Shown here one piece after another: positions 51,911 to 63,812 of a stretch of DNA of 64,000 nucleotides (within the stretch, counting starts at the first letter, position 1; each line of letters opens with the position of its first letter). Origin of the DNA: Albifimbria verrucaria. Its lineage: Eukaryota; Ascomycota; Sordariomycetes; Hypocreales; Stachybotryaceae. A program made the position numbers and the translations under genes. The notes beneath the pieces are model-generated. The model worked only from the letters and a program-made list of their open reading frames with translations, was not told the origin of the DNA and made no database searches. The stretch is from positions 992,001 to 1,056,000 of the forward strand of contig JAHREC010000009.1 of assembly GCA_020081605.1 (NCBI GenBank), read 5' to 3'.

Positions 51911-53453
51911 GGGCACGTCCTTGATGAAATCTTTTAAATATTCTACACAATTGCGACGAGTCCTCAAGGGGGCTTAGTTCGTTCTCTGGTTGTCGGATTG
52001 TAGCAATTGTGAGTGTTGCTGGCTATGGCGGCAGTCCGACCACCCAGACCCACCCACCTTTGGAAACAGCTTGTACTGGGAATGGCGACGTCTCTGGGCT
52101 TGTCTGAAGTGTAATAACCAAGCGGCTGCAGCAGAATGTTGCATCATGGGAGAAAAATCGCTGTCTCTGTGGCTGAGTTAGATGGTGAATTGGGCACCCA
52201 CGGGGCCATGTCAGGGTCTTTGGAACCCTTGGACAATACCAGATACCGCTCACACCGGTTAGTATGTGTCTTGGAGAGAAGGACGGATATCAACCCATCT
52301 ACTGGGGCGCGCTTGTGTTAAGGACCAAACATCAAATGAGCCAGCAATTGTGAAGGAGACGGGGACGCAATTGTGACAGTACGGCATCTGGTTATATAAT
52401 ATGAGGTTCTAGAGAGAATTTCCTGGATCATGTTCCTGAAATGACACCCATCACCTCCCCTTATGGCGCGGACCTCTCGAGCCATTGCCACGATAAAAAC
52501 AAACAAGAGATCACATGCATGAGGCATCAAGCGTTTGCAGAATGCCTGAACCTGAACCCAAAGAGTAAGACATGGATCCCTGAATGTCTGTCTGGCGCTG
52601 ACCTCCTGAAATGTAGCGCCTGGAAGAGCTACTCGACTGCACTGAGAGAAGTGCGACTTCAGGCCTGGATGGGAGACAATGGACTGGCTATCCAGGGAGG
52701 CTGCTCTCTGGGGACATCAGCACCACTTCGTCAGCTCCGCCACGAAAGGCAAAGTGGGTGACAGGGGGCAACAAGGGAGAATCGTAAAGCGTGAGCCTGA
52801 CAGAACATGGTCACGAATTTACATCATGATATTTAGGTTGTAATACTACTAGAAAGTCCACCACTGGGACAATAAGCTGAGTTTAAACACTGTTCTGTGT
52901 AACCGAGTCGCCTGTATCATACGTGATAAACTATTGTGTAGACCATAGGCTTATCTGGAGCAACTGAGCCCTGCTTGTAGAGCCCTTGACATGAAGGCCC
53001 TGCGGAAGTGCCACCCAGGCCCTACTGGACCTTTTTCGAAAGAGCGTCTATGAGACTATCAATAGAGCTCAATTCAAATTAAATAGAGGAACATTCATTA
53101 TTAATCAGTCTGGTGGGACGAAAGCTTCCAATCTTCTCTCTGCATGACTCGTTCTCCGCGCGTCCTTACCTAGGAGTCCTCGGTGTGTGGCGGGGCGAAG
53201 CTAGTACAGCCACAGCCAACAGAGGCACCATTTTACAATTCCTCACAATTGTGTGAAATGCAGTCGCCTTATTTGGCACAGCCTGACCGACTCCTATCAT
53301 GTTAGGCGGTACTTTTCCTTGGCGCCTCAAGCATTTTGGTTCGCAATCCCATTCTTTACTTGTGATGAGTATGGGAGACAAATTCCCGAGAATTGCATAG
53401 TATAATCGTCTCTTTGATCAGGGACTGCTGATACTCATCAGGCCGGCCCGACC
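51911..53453. other. Intergenic region of about 1.5 kb
   Basis: No convincing gene; a plus-strand frame at 52441-52761 has no recognised content. It contains the promoter of the third zinc-finger gene at its right end. Confidence 0.45.
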
Positions 53454-55131
53454 ATGAACCAAATCAAAATCAAAGACCGGGAACTTGTGAGCCGCCAAAC
53501 GCCTGCAGCAAGACAATGGACGCATATGTACGGAGCGTTGTACTCGCCAACTGGAAATGCCATTGATCAAAATTACAATGTCGAAGACATCAGTATTAGT
53601 AAATGCTCCTTGACTTAAATGTAATGTTCACTGTTGCTAACACTCCTGTCGTACCAGGAACAATGACACAGACCGATTCTACGGGACCGAATCGAAGTGC
53701 CACCTGGCCACAAATGAAGGATTTTGTTTGGACTAGAGAAGCTTCAAGTCTTGCGCACAGAATATACACCCAAGAGGAACTGGAAGATTACTCTGTTTCC
53801 TCCTGTCTGGTGAGGTCGACCTCATCTTCCAGCCAGTCTATGGCCTACTCTGATTATGCCGAGGAGCCAGGTGGGAGTGCTTTGGAACTGGACACAGCGC
53901 CAAGCTGGGTATCTCAAGGTCAAGGCTCGACTGCATTTTGTATCTATAATAGAAACGCCTCTGGAGTGCAAGCGAGGGCGCGAGTGGATGTCCGTCGCGC
54001 CTCAGCAGACACAACCTCCATCCTTCAACTCGGAATTGCCCAGGAAAAGCAGCTGCATGGACTATCAAGAAGCCAATCGCACGAGCTGGGGCGGAAAAGT
54101 TCAAAGGGAACCAAAAGGATATGCCCTGTCAACTCGGAAGCTGTCAAACAATCGCCCGAGCGTACTTCTGGAGACAAAGGGCTTTATAAACGCAGAAAAG
54201 TTGAAGACAACACAAAAGATGATGGAGGTGTCGCCTCGTTTCAAGATAAGCTTTATACTGGATCATGCGACGACAGCAGTTCGTTCGCATGCCCGTTCTA
54301 CCGGAGGTTTCCACCCTTCACAAGGAGTGCATGAACCGCAAATTGACCCGTATTCGGGACGTTAAACAGCACATCATGCGACGTCACATACGGACTGCGT
54401 TCTACTGCCCCACATGCTATGAAAGCTATCCTTCGTCACGGCTGAGTGATAAACACATACAATCTAGATGCTGCGAGCCACGGCCCCTCCAATTCTGGAT
54501 ACTCTTGACAGTAACTCCAAAGAAGTACAAGATCTGGTGAGTTATCGGGCCAATAACTCTTTGACTCAAGAAGAAAAGTGGCATGAGATCTGGCGCCTCT
54601 TGTTTAGAGAAGAGTCGAGCGGGAAGAACGCATTTCTTGGGACTGTAACAGAAGAGACTATTGGTATTATCCGAGATTTCTGGGAGCAAAAGAGCTTTCA
54701 AATTCTACCGGCTTATTTAGCCACTCGGGAATTGAGGACGACCTTGCAGCCGGTATCAACAGCCTTTTCATGGATCTTCTTGGTGAGGTTCAGGTAGGTT
54801 TGAATCAATGGACCACCCAGCAACCTGACAAGGTCGTGTGCGGCGGTAAGTTGGATCTTGCAAGTCGTACCGGGAGAAGTCTCAGCGCAGAATCGACCAT
54901 TTGTATACCCCTCTCACTCAAGAGAGGAACGACCCAGAGTTTGTAACACCGGTTCCTATATCTTCGACGACTGCCTCTGTCATTTCCCAAAATGAACTGT
55001 CCTCGTTTGATGCTGAGGTGTTCGCGTTTGAAGGCTCAACGACTTTTTCGGCCTCAATGCAGGAAACAGGCTTGTCTTGGCTTAAGTTGGACGACTATAG
55101 TTCCCAAAGTACCCTGAAACCCTTTCATTGA
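53454..55131 (+). CDS. Zinc-finger protein, third copy of the shared module
   Basis: Two exons: ATG 53454, a 59-nt intron at 53599-53657 (GTAAAT, branch GCTAAC, CCAG), then one long exon. After four one-base corrections (near 54313, 54490, 54731 and 54905) the protein is 540 residues and in frame. The first half is Ser/Thr-rich with a basic patch (KGLYKRRKVED). The module reads CPFYRRFP, a Cys soon after, IRDVKQHIMRRH, FYCPTCYESYPSS, DKHIQSRCCE, and then LTQEEKWHEIWRLLFREESS. The C-terminus is acidic and aromatic (FDAEVFAFEG, LSWLKLDDYSS), resembling the tail of the second copy. Overall this looks like a nuclear DNA-binding-type protein, but nothing shows the target. Confidence 0.7.
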
Positions 55132-55296
55132 CAGGAATTTTATGAGTTACCTTGAATCTAGTGATCGGCAGAAGTCAGCAAGTGGTCTCTTGCTGAGGAC
55201 CAGGATGCGGTTCAATATTTTACTGTCTCAAATTTCGATTTTAAGATAGCTCATTTATAGAATATAAAGTGTGGCTTCGAGCGAGGCCCTGCTCGT

Positions 55297-55860
55297 TTAT
55301 TCAATCGACTCGTCGAGCCTGGCAGAATGAATGGAAGGGCTCTGGCCAAGTGAAACCAAGCAGCAGAGCAATACATAGCATGTCTTTTGATGCATGCAAA
55401 GTTGTAGCATGAGTGTGGCTTCATGCGCATCGTGCCAAATGTTGTAAGGGTGAATTCTCCTTCGCCCGTCTCCTTTGTGAACACCGTATATTGAAGCATT
55501 TGACGTGAGTCTTTTATAAAAAATGATCCAGTAGAATGGAAAGGTTGCTGAAGATACGATGAAAAAGCCACGAAGTATTTCAGGGGTTGTCCAATGCGAA
55601 TCCACATTACGATATATACCAAGATCAAAGGCCGGGTCAGATACCCAAAATCCATCCAGCTCACCGTTCTGTTGCATTTCTAGACAGTGCGCGACAATAA
55701 TGGAATGGCGTTGTTGTCTCGCCAACTCGATTAGTAGCCAGACCATTTGCATATCTCCATCGACTTTCAAGTAGATCGATCGATGATGCCCAACCTGGTA
55801 TCGGAGATTAAGCCCTGTTCGGCCTGTCGCAAGAGACAATGGCTTGCTTTGCTTATTCAT
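55297..55860 (-). CDS. Hypothetical protein, about 187 residues
   Basis: An uninterrupted frame from ATG 55860 (MNKQSKPLSLATGRTG) with protein-like content: YQVGHHRSIYLKVDGDMQ, VWLLIELARQQRHSIIVAHC, GELDGFWVSDPAFDLGIY. No family recognised, no clear signal peptide. It is divergent from the dehydrogenase, with only about 180 bases between starts, which could be a shared promoter. It may be a decayed or frame-shifted piece of a longer gene; the C-terminal third looks less ordered. Confidence 0.4.
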   Translation of the reverse strand: MNKQSKPLSLATGRTGLNLRYQVGHHRSIYLKVDGDMQMVWLLIELARQQRHSIIVAHCLEMQQNGELDGFWVSDPAFDLGIYRNVDSHWTTPEILRGFFIVSSATFPFYWIIFYKRLTSNASIYGVHKGDGRRRIHPYNIWHDAHEATLMLQLCMHQKTCYVLLCCLVSLGQSPSIHSARLDESIE

Positions 55861-56037
55861 CCCGAATACGCCGCTTAAATGCTGCAGGGTTAAATCCGTA
55901 ATCACCGTGGATCACAAATCCCTTGTCAGTGCTTTTAAGCGGCTTATAACCTTGTTGTGTCTCAGCCAACAATCAGCAACTCCTCATTTACACTCATTCA
56001 GTGCCAAGTTACTCTGTTCTCTATCACAGCCAGAGCC

Positions 56038-57146
56038 ATGGCCGCTTTACGCAAGACGATTGTTGCCACTGGTGTGTCCTCTGGGCTGGTACGTTCCAGG
56101 AAAGATGTAGCATTCACGGACGAGACGAGTAGCTAATGATTCTCCATAGGGCTTCGAGGCCATCAAGCAGCTGCTCAACCAGTCGCAACCCTACCGCTTC
56201 ATCATCGGTGCGCGTAACACGCCGGTTGCCCAGGCCGCCTTTGATGACCTCAGCTATGACCGCGCAGCCCATGTTCTGGACATCCTCCACCTGAACAACG
56301 CCGACCTGAGCAGCGTCAAAGGATTTGCGCAGCAAACCCTGGAGAAGCTGGGTCAGGACAAGATTGATTACTTCCTACAGAACGCGGCAATTGCCAAGGC
56401 GGCAGTCCCCAACCCTGGCAACAAGTGGTGCGAGGGCCTCGTCGTCAACCATTTCTGTGAGCGGCCTTCGCCAAATCTTGCCATAAGTCGCTTGGCTAAT
56501 TGATTATTTCTAGCCCACCATTATCTCACTCATCTCTTGCGAGAAAAGCTGGTCGCTTCCAAGGCTCGCATTGTCCAAGTGTCGTCTGGAGCAATCAGGA
56601 ACGTCCTGGACCCGAGTAAGCTGATCTGCACACTAGTTAAACGTCATTGAGCATGGGGTGCTAATCTCGAATTCAGGTGTATTGGAGAACGCCTTGAAGT
56701 CAGGTGCTGGAGGAGAGCACTTTTCAGTCTACTCTCAAACCAAGTTCGTCCAATTTCTGGGCGCCCACTGGTGGCGTAGGCAGCTCAAGGGCCAGTGTGA
56801 AGTTGTCGCTGTCTCCCTGGCATGATCCCGGGTACTGGGCTCGGTCGGGAGAGTACTACTAAGATCCCTGACAATTTGCCGGATTCGAAATCCATCCCTG
56901 AAGGTAAATTTTGAGTATCCACCTACGCTCGTGGAAGACTTACTAACAGAAACCCAGGTGCTCAGAGCATTCTTGCTGCCTTGAGAGAAGTGACTTCCCG
57001 AGGACCCAGACCGCATTTTCCTAACCAGTTGGGGCGAGTGGTGGGAGAAGGATGTGTACAAGGAATCCTTGGACAAGCAGCTGCAGGATAAGTGGTGCCC
57101 AAGTCTGGAAGATATAGAGAACAAAACGGGTATCATGGCGGAGTAA
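56038..57146 (+). CDS. Short-chain dehydrogenase/reductase (SDR), protochlorophyllide-reductase-like fungal group
   Basis: NAD(P)-dependent oxidoreductase; substrate unknown. The cofactor motif ATGVSSGLGFEAI (TGxxxGxG) is split by intron 1 (56090-56150). NAG-type motif is LQNAAIAKA, the catalytic serine is in VQVSSGAIRN, and the YxxxK is YSQTK. The tail WGEWWEKDVYKESLDKQ and GIMAE ends at 57146. Introns lie near 56457-56512, 56616-56676 and 56904-56957. One-base losses in C runs near 56820 (just after VVAVS) and 57000 shift the frame; with them corrected the C-terminal region is continuous. Fungal members of this subgroup are often annotated as light-dependent protochlorophyllide reductase by similarity, although fungi make no chlorophyll; I would call it an uncharacterised SDR. 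Start is ATG 56038. Confidence 0.85.
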
Positions 57147-57692
57147 AAAGACGGAAAGGCTCAAGCCGCGCGTTCAAGGCAAGATAAAAATGGTTGTCGC
57201 ACGGTATTACTTTCTACAGTCCGGCCTATGCCGATGAGGAATAGTTTAATACACGTTGCAGCAATTGCAATGAAGAGATCCCTTACCTTAATGCAACATG
57301 TTCTACAGATACTAATGAGCTTGACTTACACTGGCTGTAACCCGGTTATTGTGGGGAAACCCAATCGTAGTAGTCTCAGTTGGCGCGTTTGTATAGTTAC
57401 CTTCTGAAGTAAGGAATCCCCTATTTGATGTGTTAAATTATAAGTCTTTTTATGAAGTCAACAGGACTTCAGAAGCAATTGCAAATTGTGTCTTTGATGA
57501 ACATGACATTTCAAGAGTGTGCGAGCTACGCAGTGTAAATAACAACGGTAGTAACGCTATCATGGAACTGCATAGTTAATTCTGTCATATTTCTGTCTCC
57601 TCAGTCTCCCGATCAAATTGGCTCTCTAAATGCAGAAGCAAGGAGGCTCTGGCTTCATTCTTCGGCATACATGCTTAGAACATAGAGACAGA
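57147..57692. other. Intergenic region between convergent gene ends
   Basis: 3' regions of the dehydrogenase (plus) and subtilase (minus). AT-rich, no gene seen. Confidence 0.5.
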
Positions 57693-60634
57693 TCAAACCA
57701 GAAGAAAACCGTCCGTGCCAGAGAGCCTTAAAACAGGACTCAGCCAACTCGCCCAGTTCTTTTCATCCTCGCGGTCTTTATCCAAAGGCAGAATCCTTAT
57801 CAGGATACGGTAATCCCCTGCAGGCTGAGAGCCGTAGTATACCCAACCAGGACCCCAAACACCGCCAAAGTAGGAAAAGACGCCAAACCAAGGCTCCCAA
57901 TAGGAAGAATCAGCGAAAAAGACGTTGAGTGACTCCACACCACCGAAATTATCCCTTACAGGCAATGAGGGGTTGATGTGTCAAATATGTTAGATGTATT
58001 GAATCCATAGTAAGTAGGTACGTAAGTCGTATTGGCTGCAACGAAATCCAATCTGATGGCGGCATATGGCTGTGAAGTAAACCATAACGGGATTGGGAAC
58101 TCGTTCTTTGACATGTTGTAGTAGAGAAGATCCTCGTCATGGAAGATGATTTCACTCGGGACAAAATCCACAATGGCGGGGCTTGTTTACCCCCATCGAA
58201 GCGATCTCGTTCTAGAATGGGGATGTCGCTGATCACGTATGATAATCCCATATAAGGGACTCTATACGTATCGCGTCCTGATTTGAAGCTGATGAATCCT
58301 GAATACTGCGGAATACTATCGGGGTCAATGCCACTGGGTGGTGATATGACAAAAGACACTGTTGTCGTTTCTCCAGGGCCCAATTTAACCTTAGTCGCAG
58401 TTTCGAATTGCACCTTGGCGTAGATCGGCTTAGATGGGAAGCCCCATATTCCAAATCTGATATCCCTATCAATGTATGGGGTTCTCTGCATTAGCCCGGC
58501 CGGACTGTGAGAGATGTCGAAAGTCTTGCTCCGGCCGAGTGTATTGGTAAGCGTAATATTGTAAGATATGGGTTTTGAAGACTGTCCCAATACTATCGCA
58601 CCACTTCCAAACTCTAGTCCACTGTTGTAAGCATTCCAGGCATTAATTGTACCTGCACCTTGATGACTCAACGAATGGATGATATTCTCATTGCCGTAGT
58701 AAGGGGCCGGCTGTGCCGTTGTGCTAAATAAGTTCGTTAATTGTTCTACACTTAGATCAGGGTAGGCCGATTTCAAAAGAGCATAACAGCCAGCGACGAA
58801 AGGTGTAGCTATGTCTTGATTAGTCGACATTTATAATCACGAAACTGGCGATTTAAGGTTGATTCGAATCATCCACATACCCATTGAGGTCCCGGAGAGT
58901 ATAGCGTAACCGTCTCCCTCCAGCGGCCAGGTGCTGAGGATAAGATGACCAGGTGCAGAAAGAAGAGGCTTAAAGACACTGTATTCCCATGTATTGCCAA
59001 TTGTTGAGAAGTTGCTTGTAAAACCTGCGCTAGGGTTGTCAACAGATAAGAATCGTCGATCGCTGAACCGGAGGCGAAAGTTAAGAGGATCTGCATTGAT
59101 AGCATCGTATAGTTTCGGTCCATCGACATGATCCATTGAGATAGTGCAAGGGAAAAGGCTACTAGGATTGATGAAGTTGTTGTCATATGGGTTGTCAAAC
59201 TCGCGATCCCTCCATGCAAGTGCTCCATAGAAGCCATAATTGTTGATTGCATCGACGTAAACCTGAACTGAGCATCTTCTCTCGGACTGGCGAAACATGA
59301 CATACGTCGTAGCGATGTCCCAGCCGTTCTTGTTGACATTAGAAACAACATCCTCTATAATGCTAGGATCACAGTCGGAGCTTTCACTGCCACTAGGAAT
59401 TGCATAGACAGTGAATTCGCCATCCAATGGCCAGAGACTAGAGTACCGCCATTCGCCCCCACGGTTGCTGCCTACCTTGTAGGTTGTCGGATAGCGAGCT
59501 GAGTCAACCGAGGCAACGGCCACCGCGTCTTTGGATATAGCCGGCATGGGAGTATTGAAGGGACCGAACCACCCTGCATTCCCAGCTGCTGCTATAACAG
59601 CTACCCCCAGTTTCTTTGCATTGGCAATAACATCCCCGAATACATCACGTCGTTCAAAACCTAGGGTTGTAGCACTCAGTGACATAGAAATAATGTCAGC
59701 CCCATCATGAATGGCGTCAATGAGGGCCTGTAAAACAATATCATTGGTACTACCACCACCACAGGAAAACACCTGATACATTCCAAGAGTCGCTTCAGGA
59801 GCTACTCCAAGAAGACCGAAGCCTGTATCTTGAGGATCCTCAGCAGCGATGATACCTGTGCCGTCAGCGACAAGTTGGAATGATACGGCCATGGAAACCT
59901 ACCAGCTACATGAGTTCCATGACCACCATCTATGCAGGTTGAAATCGGGTCATCTGGACCGCCTTGTCCATCATCCACATAGTTTCGTCCGAAAGCGATC
60001 TTCTGTCCAAGACCGAACTTGCCACCAAGCGCCGGATGATTATAGTCAACACCGCTATCGATTATCGCGACCTTAATGCCTTTGCCCTTAATTTTTGAGA
60101 ATGAAGATGATGAATTCCAGCCATCTTGAGGTTGTAATCAACCTTGTAATCCTTTCCGCGAATCACGTTTGTATTGAACCCGTGCTTAGGATCACTAGTC
60201 TTTTTCACGTTTTGTTTTTTATCGAAGCCTATCGGAGTAGGATACTCAATCTTTATGACGGGCCAGATCTTATGGACTTCTGGCAGAGCCTCGAGGACTT
60301 CCACTTTGGATTTGTCGGTTAACTCGACGGAAAGACCATGGAAGAGAGATGAGTCTGTGAACTCATGGCGAACCTTAAACTTGACGTTGTTTATCTCTGC
60401 ACGCTTATAGAAACGCGAATGTAAATCCTTGGGGTGGTTTAAAACGGAAGCCTTTGAGCTGAGTTCAATGATATAGGTGTTGGGAACTATCTCGGGGCCT
60501 CGCTGTGTCACATTGTGGCCATCTTGCCTAAGTCGACCAGAGGGGACTTCATGGTTAATTTGCTGGGCAATACCAGCCGTCACCCTCGTGGATAATACAG
60601 CGAATATCGCTGTGATAACACGGCCACAAATCAT
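57693..60634 (-). CDS. Secreted subtilisin-like serine protease (S8, Vpr/C5a-peptidase-like)
   Basis: A secreted endopeptidase, 943 residues after three one-base corrections (near 60090, 58172 and 57963) and removal of introns of 47 nt (59856-59902) and 66 nt (about 58816-58881); the result is divisible by three. A signal peptide (MICGRVITAIFAVLSTRVTAG) is followed by an I9-type propeptide (PNTYIIELSSKASV; LFHGLSVELTD). Catalytic Asp is in IIDSGVDYNHPALGG, His in DGGHGTHVAG, and the Asn region in GVAVIAAAGNAG. A large PA-like insertion (about 250 residues) precedes the catalytic serine, LSGTSMDIATPFVAGCYALL, which spans intron 2. A long beta-rich C-terminal part follows (ISYNITLTNTLGRSKTFDI). 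This layout is the large fungal secreted subtilase type. Start ATG 60634. Likely nutrition or host interaction; inference. Confidence 0.9.
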
Positions 60635-62442
60635 CAAGAAATACTAGCAAATAATGACAATATTCAAAATTATCACACAGGGCGACTGGCTTAGAGCCTG
60701 GCTTGTGTTTTAAGCCTTCGCGAGGTTACTATGATTTGTGATGATATTTAAAGAACTCGGAACCTATAAGAAATGGGTGCAACTGACGTAGATATTTATG
60801 CCAACGGTAATGCGGATGCTAAGTCCTACAACACCCTAAGAGGGAAGGTAACAAGATTTTATGTGAATAGAAATGGGTCCTTTGTTTATTAATTGTCGAG
60901 GCTGAAAACCTTGGGCTCTCGGGTTTAGAAACTCCGACCTACTGTTTGAGGTTGTATGTTTATTTCTGCAGTCATCATCCATGGGTGTTCCGTCATTTCG
61001 GGCCTTTCCTGTACTGTTCGGGGTCTGCGACTCAACAGGCGGCAGGTTACACAGCCACTATTGGTCCCTCCATGTATTCTCATGAGGTTGCATTATTGTG
61101 CTCCTCGCTTACGGACGATTCGATCTTCGAGGATACTCTGGGTCTGATACTTTGTTTCACATTGGAAGAAGGCTCATTCTTCTCTGTGTTTTGTCGCTTT
61201 GATTTATCGGTCAAAAGTTTAATGGCGTACGATATCGACACGAAGAATATGACTCTGATTGGAACACACCTGAGACTGCACGCCTAAACCATTATGACTT
61301 GAGCAACCAGGTTTCCTCCCAACTTACTCAGAGTTCTTCTTCGACCAACTTGAAGGCATCATTGCATGGTACGCGATGTGAGCCCTGTTACGTAGCCTAC
61401 GTTGTGACATCTAAGGGACAATCTCCTGTTACCACCCACTCGCACGAAATACGAGACGAGCTATCTTGAACCTGGTTCATCGCGGCGATGTAACATGAAC
61501 ACCCATGTTTAATGACATATGCAAGGATTAAAAGAAACGCTGCACCACAGTGTGTTCGTACTTCGGAATGTCTTTGAATACTGGAACAGGCAGTAAAGAC
61601 TCATCGCCTCCGCAACGGAACACTCACATATGCGGGGTTACTCAAGTGTTTTTAGCCATTTTAAAAGTTTTTTTATTTTAGTCTTTCACTAAAGGGATTG
61701 GCGATCTGAATAAGGGTCACGGATTGCCCGTCATGCTGTGCTGTAATGGTGTTTCTCTTGGGAGGACGGATGCTCTTATCTACCTACCTAACTGATGATT
61801 TCCCTCACTGATATGTGCATAGACTGCGACGTTGAAAGCTTCAATGGCACTTTGGAAGCTCTAAAATTGTTGGTCTGATTGGCTTATCGATGCAGGCTAT
61901 TGGCCATATTGATGTGCGCGTTTAACCCTGTTAACATTCTGATTTCGATTCTATTAGGATGAAATACTATTTGCTCAATACAGCTAAATGTAGATAAACA
62001 TTCATCAGGCCAAGACAAACGACATAGCGCGCCATATTGCGACACTTTGATCCTTGCACGAGAAATGTACCATCAACGTGGCAGTAAGTAGATATTATTA
62101 TGACATAATGAAAGATCGCCTGAAGCTACGTGTAAATCTAATGCGGGAGCTTACAAGCTGTGTTCACTAAAGACGATGAAAGTGGCTCCTTTGACATCAG
62201 GGTATATTGCCAAGTACAGCACTTGATCCTTTCTCATGTCAGAATATAATCAATCAATCATTTGAGCAAGCATGGAAATATCTATGCTGGTGGTCATGGC
62301 AGAGTTTCTTCAACATGCATTAGACTCTTCGATTACGATTATGAGCTCGGGACGAAGCCAACGTGATACCCAGGCCCTATTCAACTTGTCTACTTGCTAC
62401 ATGAACAGTTTACTGCAGCGTATGCTTCTCTGTAGCCGAACC
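60635..62442. other. Intergenic region of about 1.8 kb
   Basis: Promoter of the subtilase at the left (AT-rich near 60640-60760). A plus-strand frame at 60946-61287 (113 codons) has no recognised content and no supporting introns. The rest shows nothing. Confidence 0.45.
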
Positions 62443-63812
62443 TCATAGTCTTGATGAGCGCTTAAACCTGTGTCTGATAAGAAAAATGAAGTAGAACAGG
62501 AGGGATTTAAGCAGAGTAAAACACGTTCCTTGCCCCAACTCCGCTACTATTCTGGTGGCTAGGATGAGTCGCTTCGCATGCTGATGGACGTCTCGATCCC
62601 AGCTGCTCTTCGTCTTGCTCCTTGATAAACGTCGGCTAGGGCATTGCAATGAAGCGCTGCCTGCTCCGTCGCCAATCCAAGATGGGGACGCAACGTCGAG
62701 AAAGCGTCCCCACGAGTATCACTCGGCCGTCATAAAAGCTGGCAGATGAGCACTCGACATCACGAACCTTTGTGACGAAGGGGTCAGTTGTCTTCTGTAA
62801 CAGCTCTCTGAAGGGAGGCGATATTTTCGGGAGGATGGCTGCGCGGCAGCGGTCCCAGACGTCGTGACGCACGAGACCTCGAGGCACCGTATTTTCGTGA
62901 AGACGACCAGACGTGTCTGTTAGGATATCCGCGATCTCGAATGAATCTTCAGAGACGTTGTAATACCAGACCCAGTTCAAAAGCCTTTCTCCGGGCTCAA
63001 AGCTGCCATTGTCTGTAGGTATGACGTAACTGCGAGGAAAGGTCAATGAGTGACTGGCAGAAATGAAAAGGAGAGCAGCTAACCATACAAAGTACGTCCG
63101 CTTGGAGAACTGGAGGGATACGCGATCAGAAAAGTACTCGACAGTATCCGGGGACACGAGATTCTCAGGTAGTGTGCCTCTCCACGCTATATACCCTGCG
63201 TATCCTTTTCTGAAGGGGCGTTGACCAACTGGCGGACTGTGGAGTTGACTCCGTCGGCACCAATTACTAGATCAGCATCGATAGACTCTTGGCGATTATT
63301 ATTCAGAGTATCCATGTAGTGAACAGTAACGATCCCATCGCGATGCTCAAGCCAAGTTACTCGCTTGCCCGATAAGTAAACCCCTCTCCATCGCCAGTGG
63401 AGGGCTGTGGAGGATATGGACATGGTTTAGAGGCCATGCCATCAAAGTTGGCGCGGAGAATACTGCAAAGAAGGTTCCAGCTCGTCAGATTAATGCTTCC
63501 ATTCGTGTTCAAGACGTTGGGTCGTGCATAGTACGAGAATCGTCTTCGATGTGATGCAAATGCCGGGGTAATGCCTGTCCGATCATGCTTGTGCAGGAAA
63601 CTCTCGACATTTGGCCCGAAACCTATGCCAGCGTGATGACTGTGTCGCTCGCCCGAGTCTTGTTCTAAAATGGTCACGTTGTTCCCCATGCGTTTGTGCT
63701 GCAAACCATGCATCAAGCCGGCCAAAGAGCCGCCAACCTAAGACATGGATCGTTAAACGAGAGTAACAGAACGGAAAGATCTTACACATACAATGACAAT
63801 GTTTTTCGCCAT
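62443..63812 (-). CDS. FAD-dependent monooxygenase (group A), second copy
   Basis: Flavin hydroxylase with unknown substrate. The start is ATG 63812; a 54-nt intron (GTATGT...CTTAG) splits the Rossmann motif MAKNIVIVGGSLAGLMHGL. The adenine-binding acid is in VTILEQD; the DG motif is DLVIGADGVNSTVRQLV; the GD motif (G-D-A-F followed by RPHLGLATEQAALHCN) appears after a one-base correction near 62700. A second correction near 62620 leads to the C-terminus TKSSWDRDVHQHAKRL, GQGTCFTLLKSLLFYFIF, RFKRSS. Another intron lies near 63030-63085, and frame changes near 63200 and 63370 are introns or one-base losses. It resembles fungal relatives of 2,6-dihydroxypyridine 3-monooxygenase. The two FAD enzymes of this window are not close copies. 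Confidence 0.83.

Noticed and set aside
56038..57146. Photosynthetic protochlorophyllide reductase or a sign of plant-derived DNA
   Set aside because: It is an ordinary SDR with fungal introns; that name is a similarity-based label in fungi.
31888..63812. The two FAD monooxygenases as parts of one secondary-metabolite cluster
   Set aside because: They lie about 30 kb apart with no polyketide synthase, peptide synthetase, terpene cyclase or pathway regulator between them.
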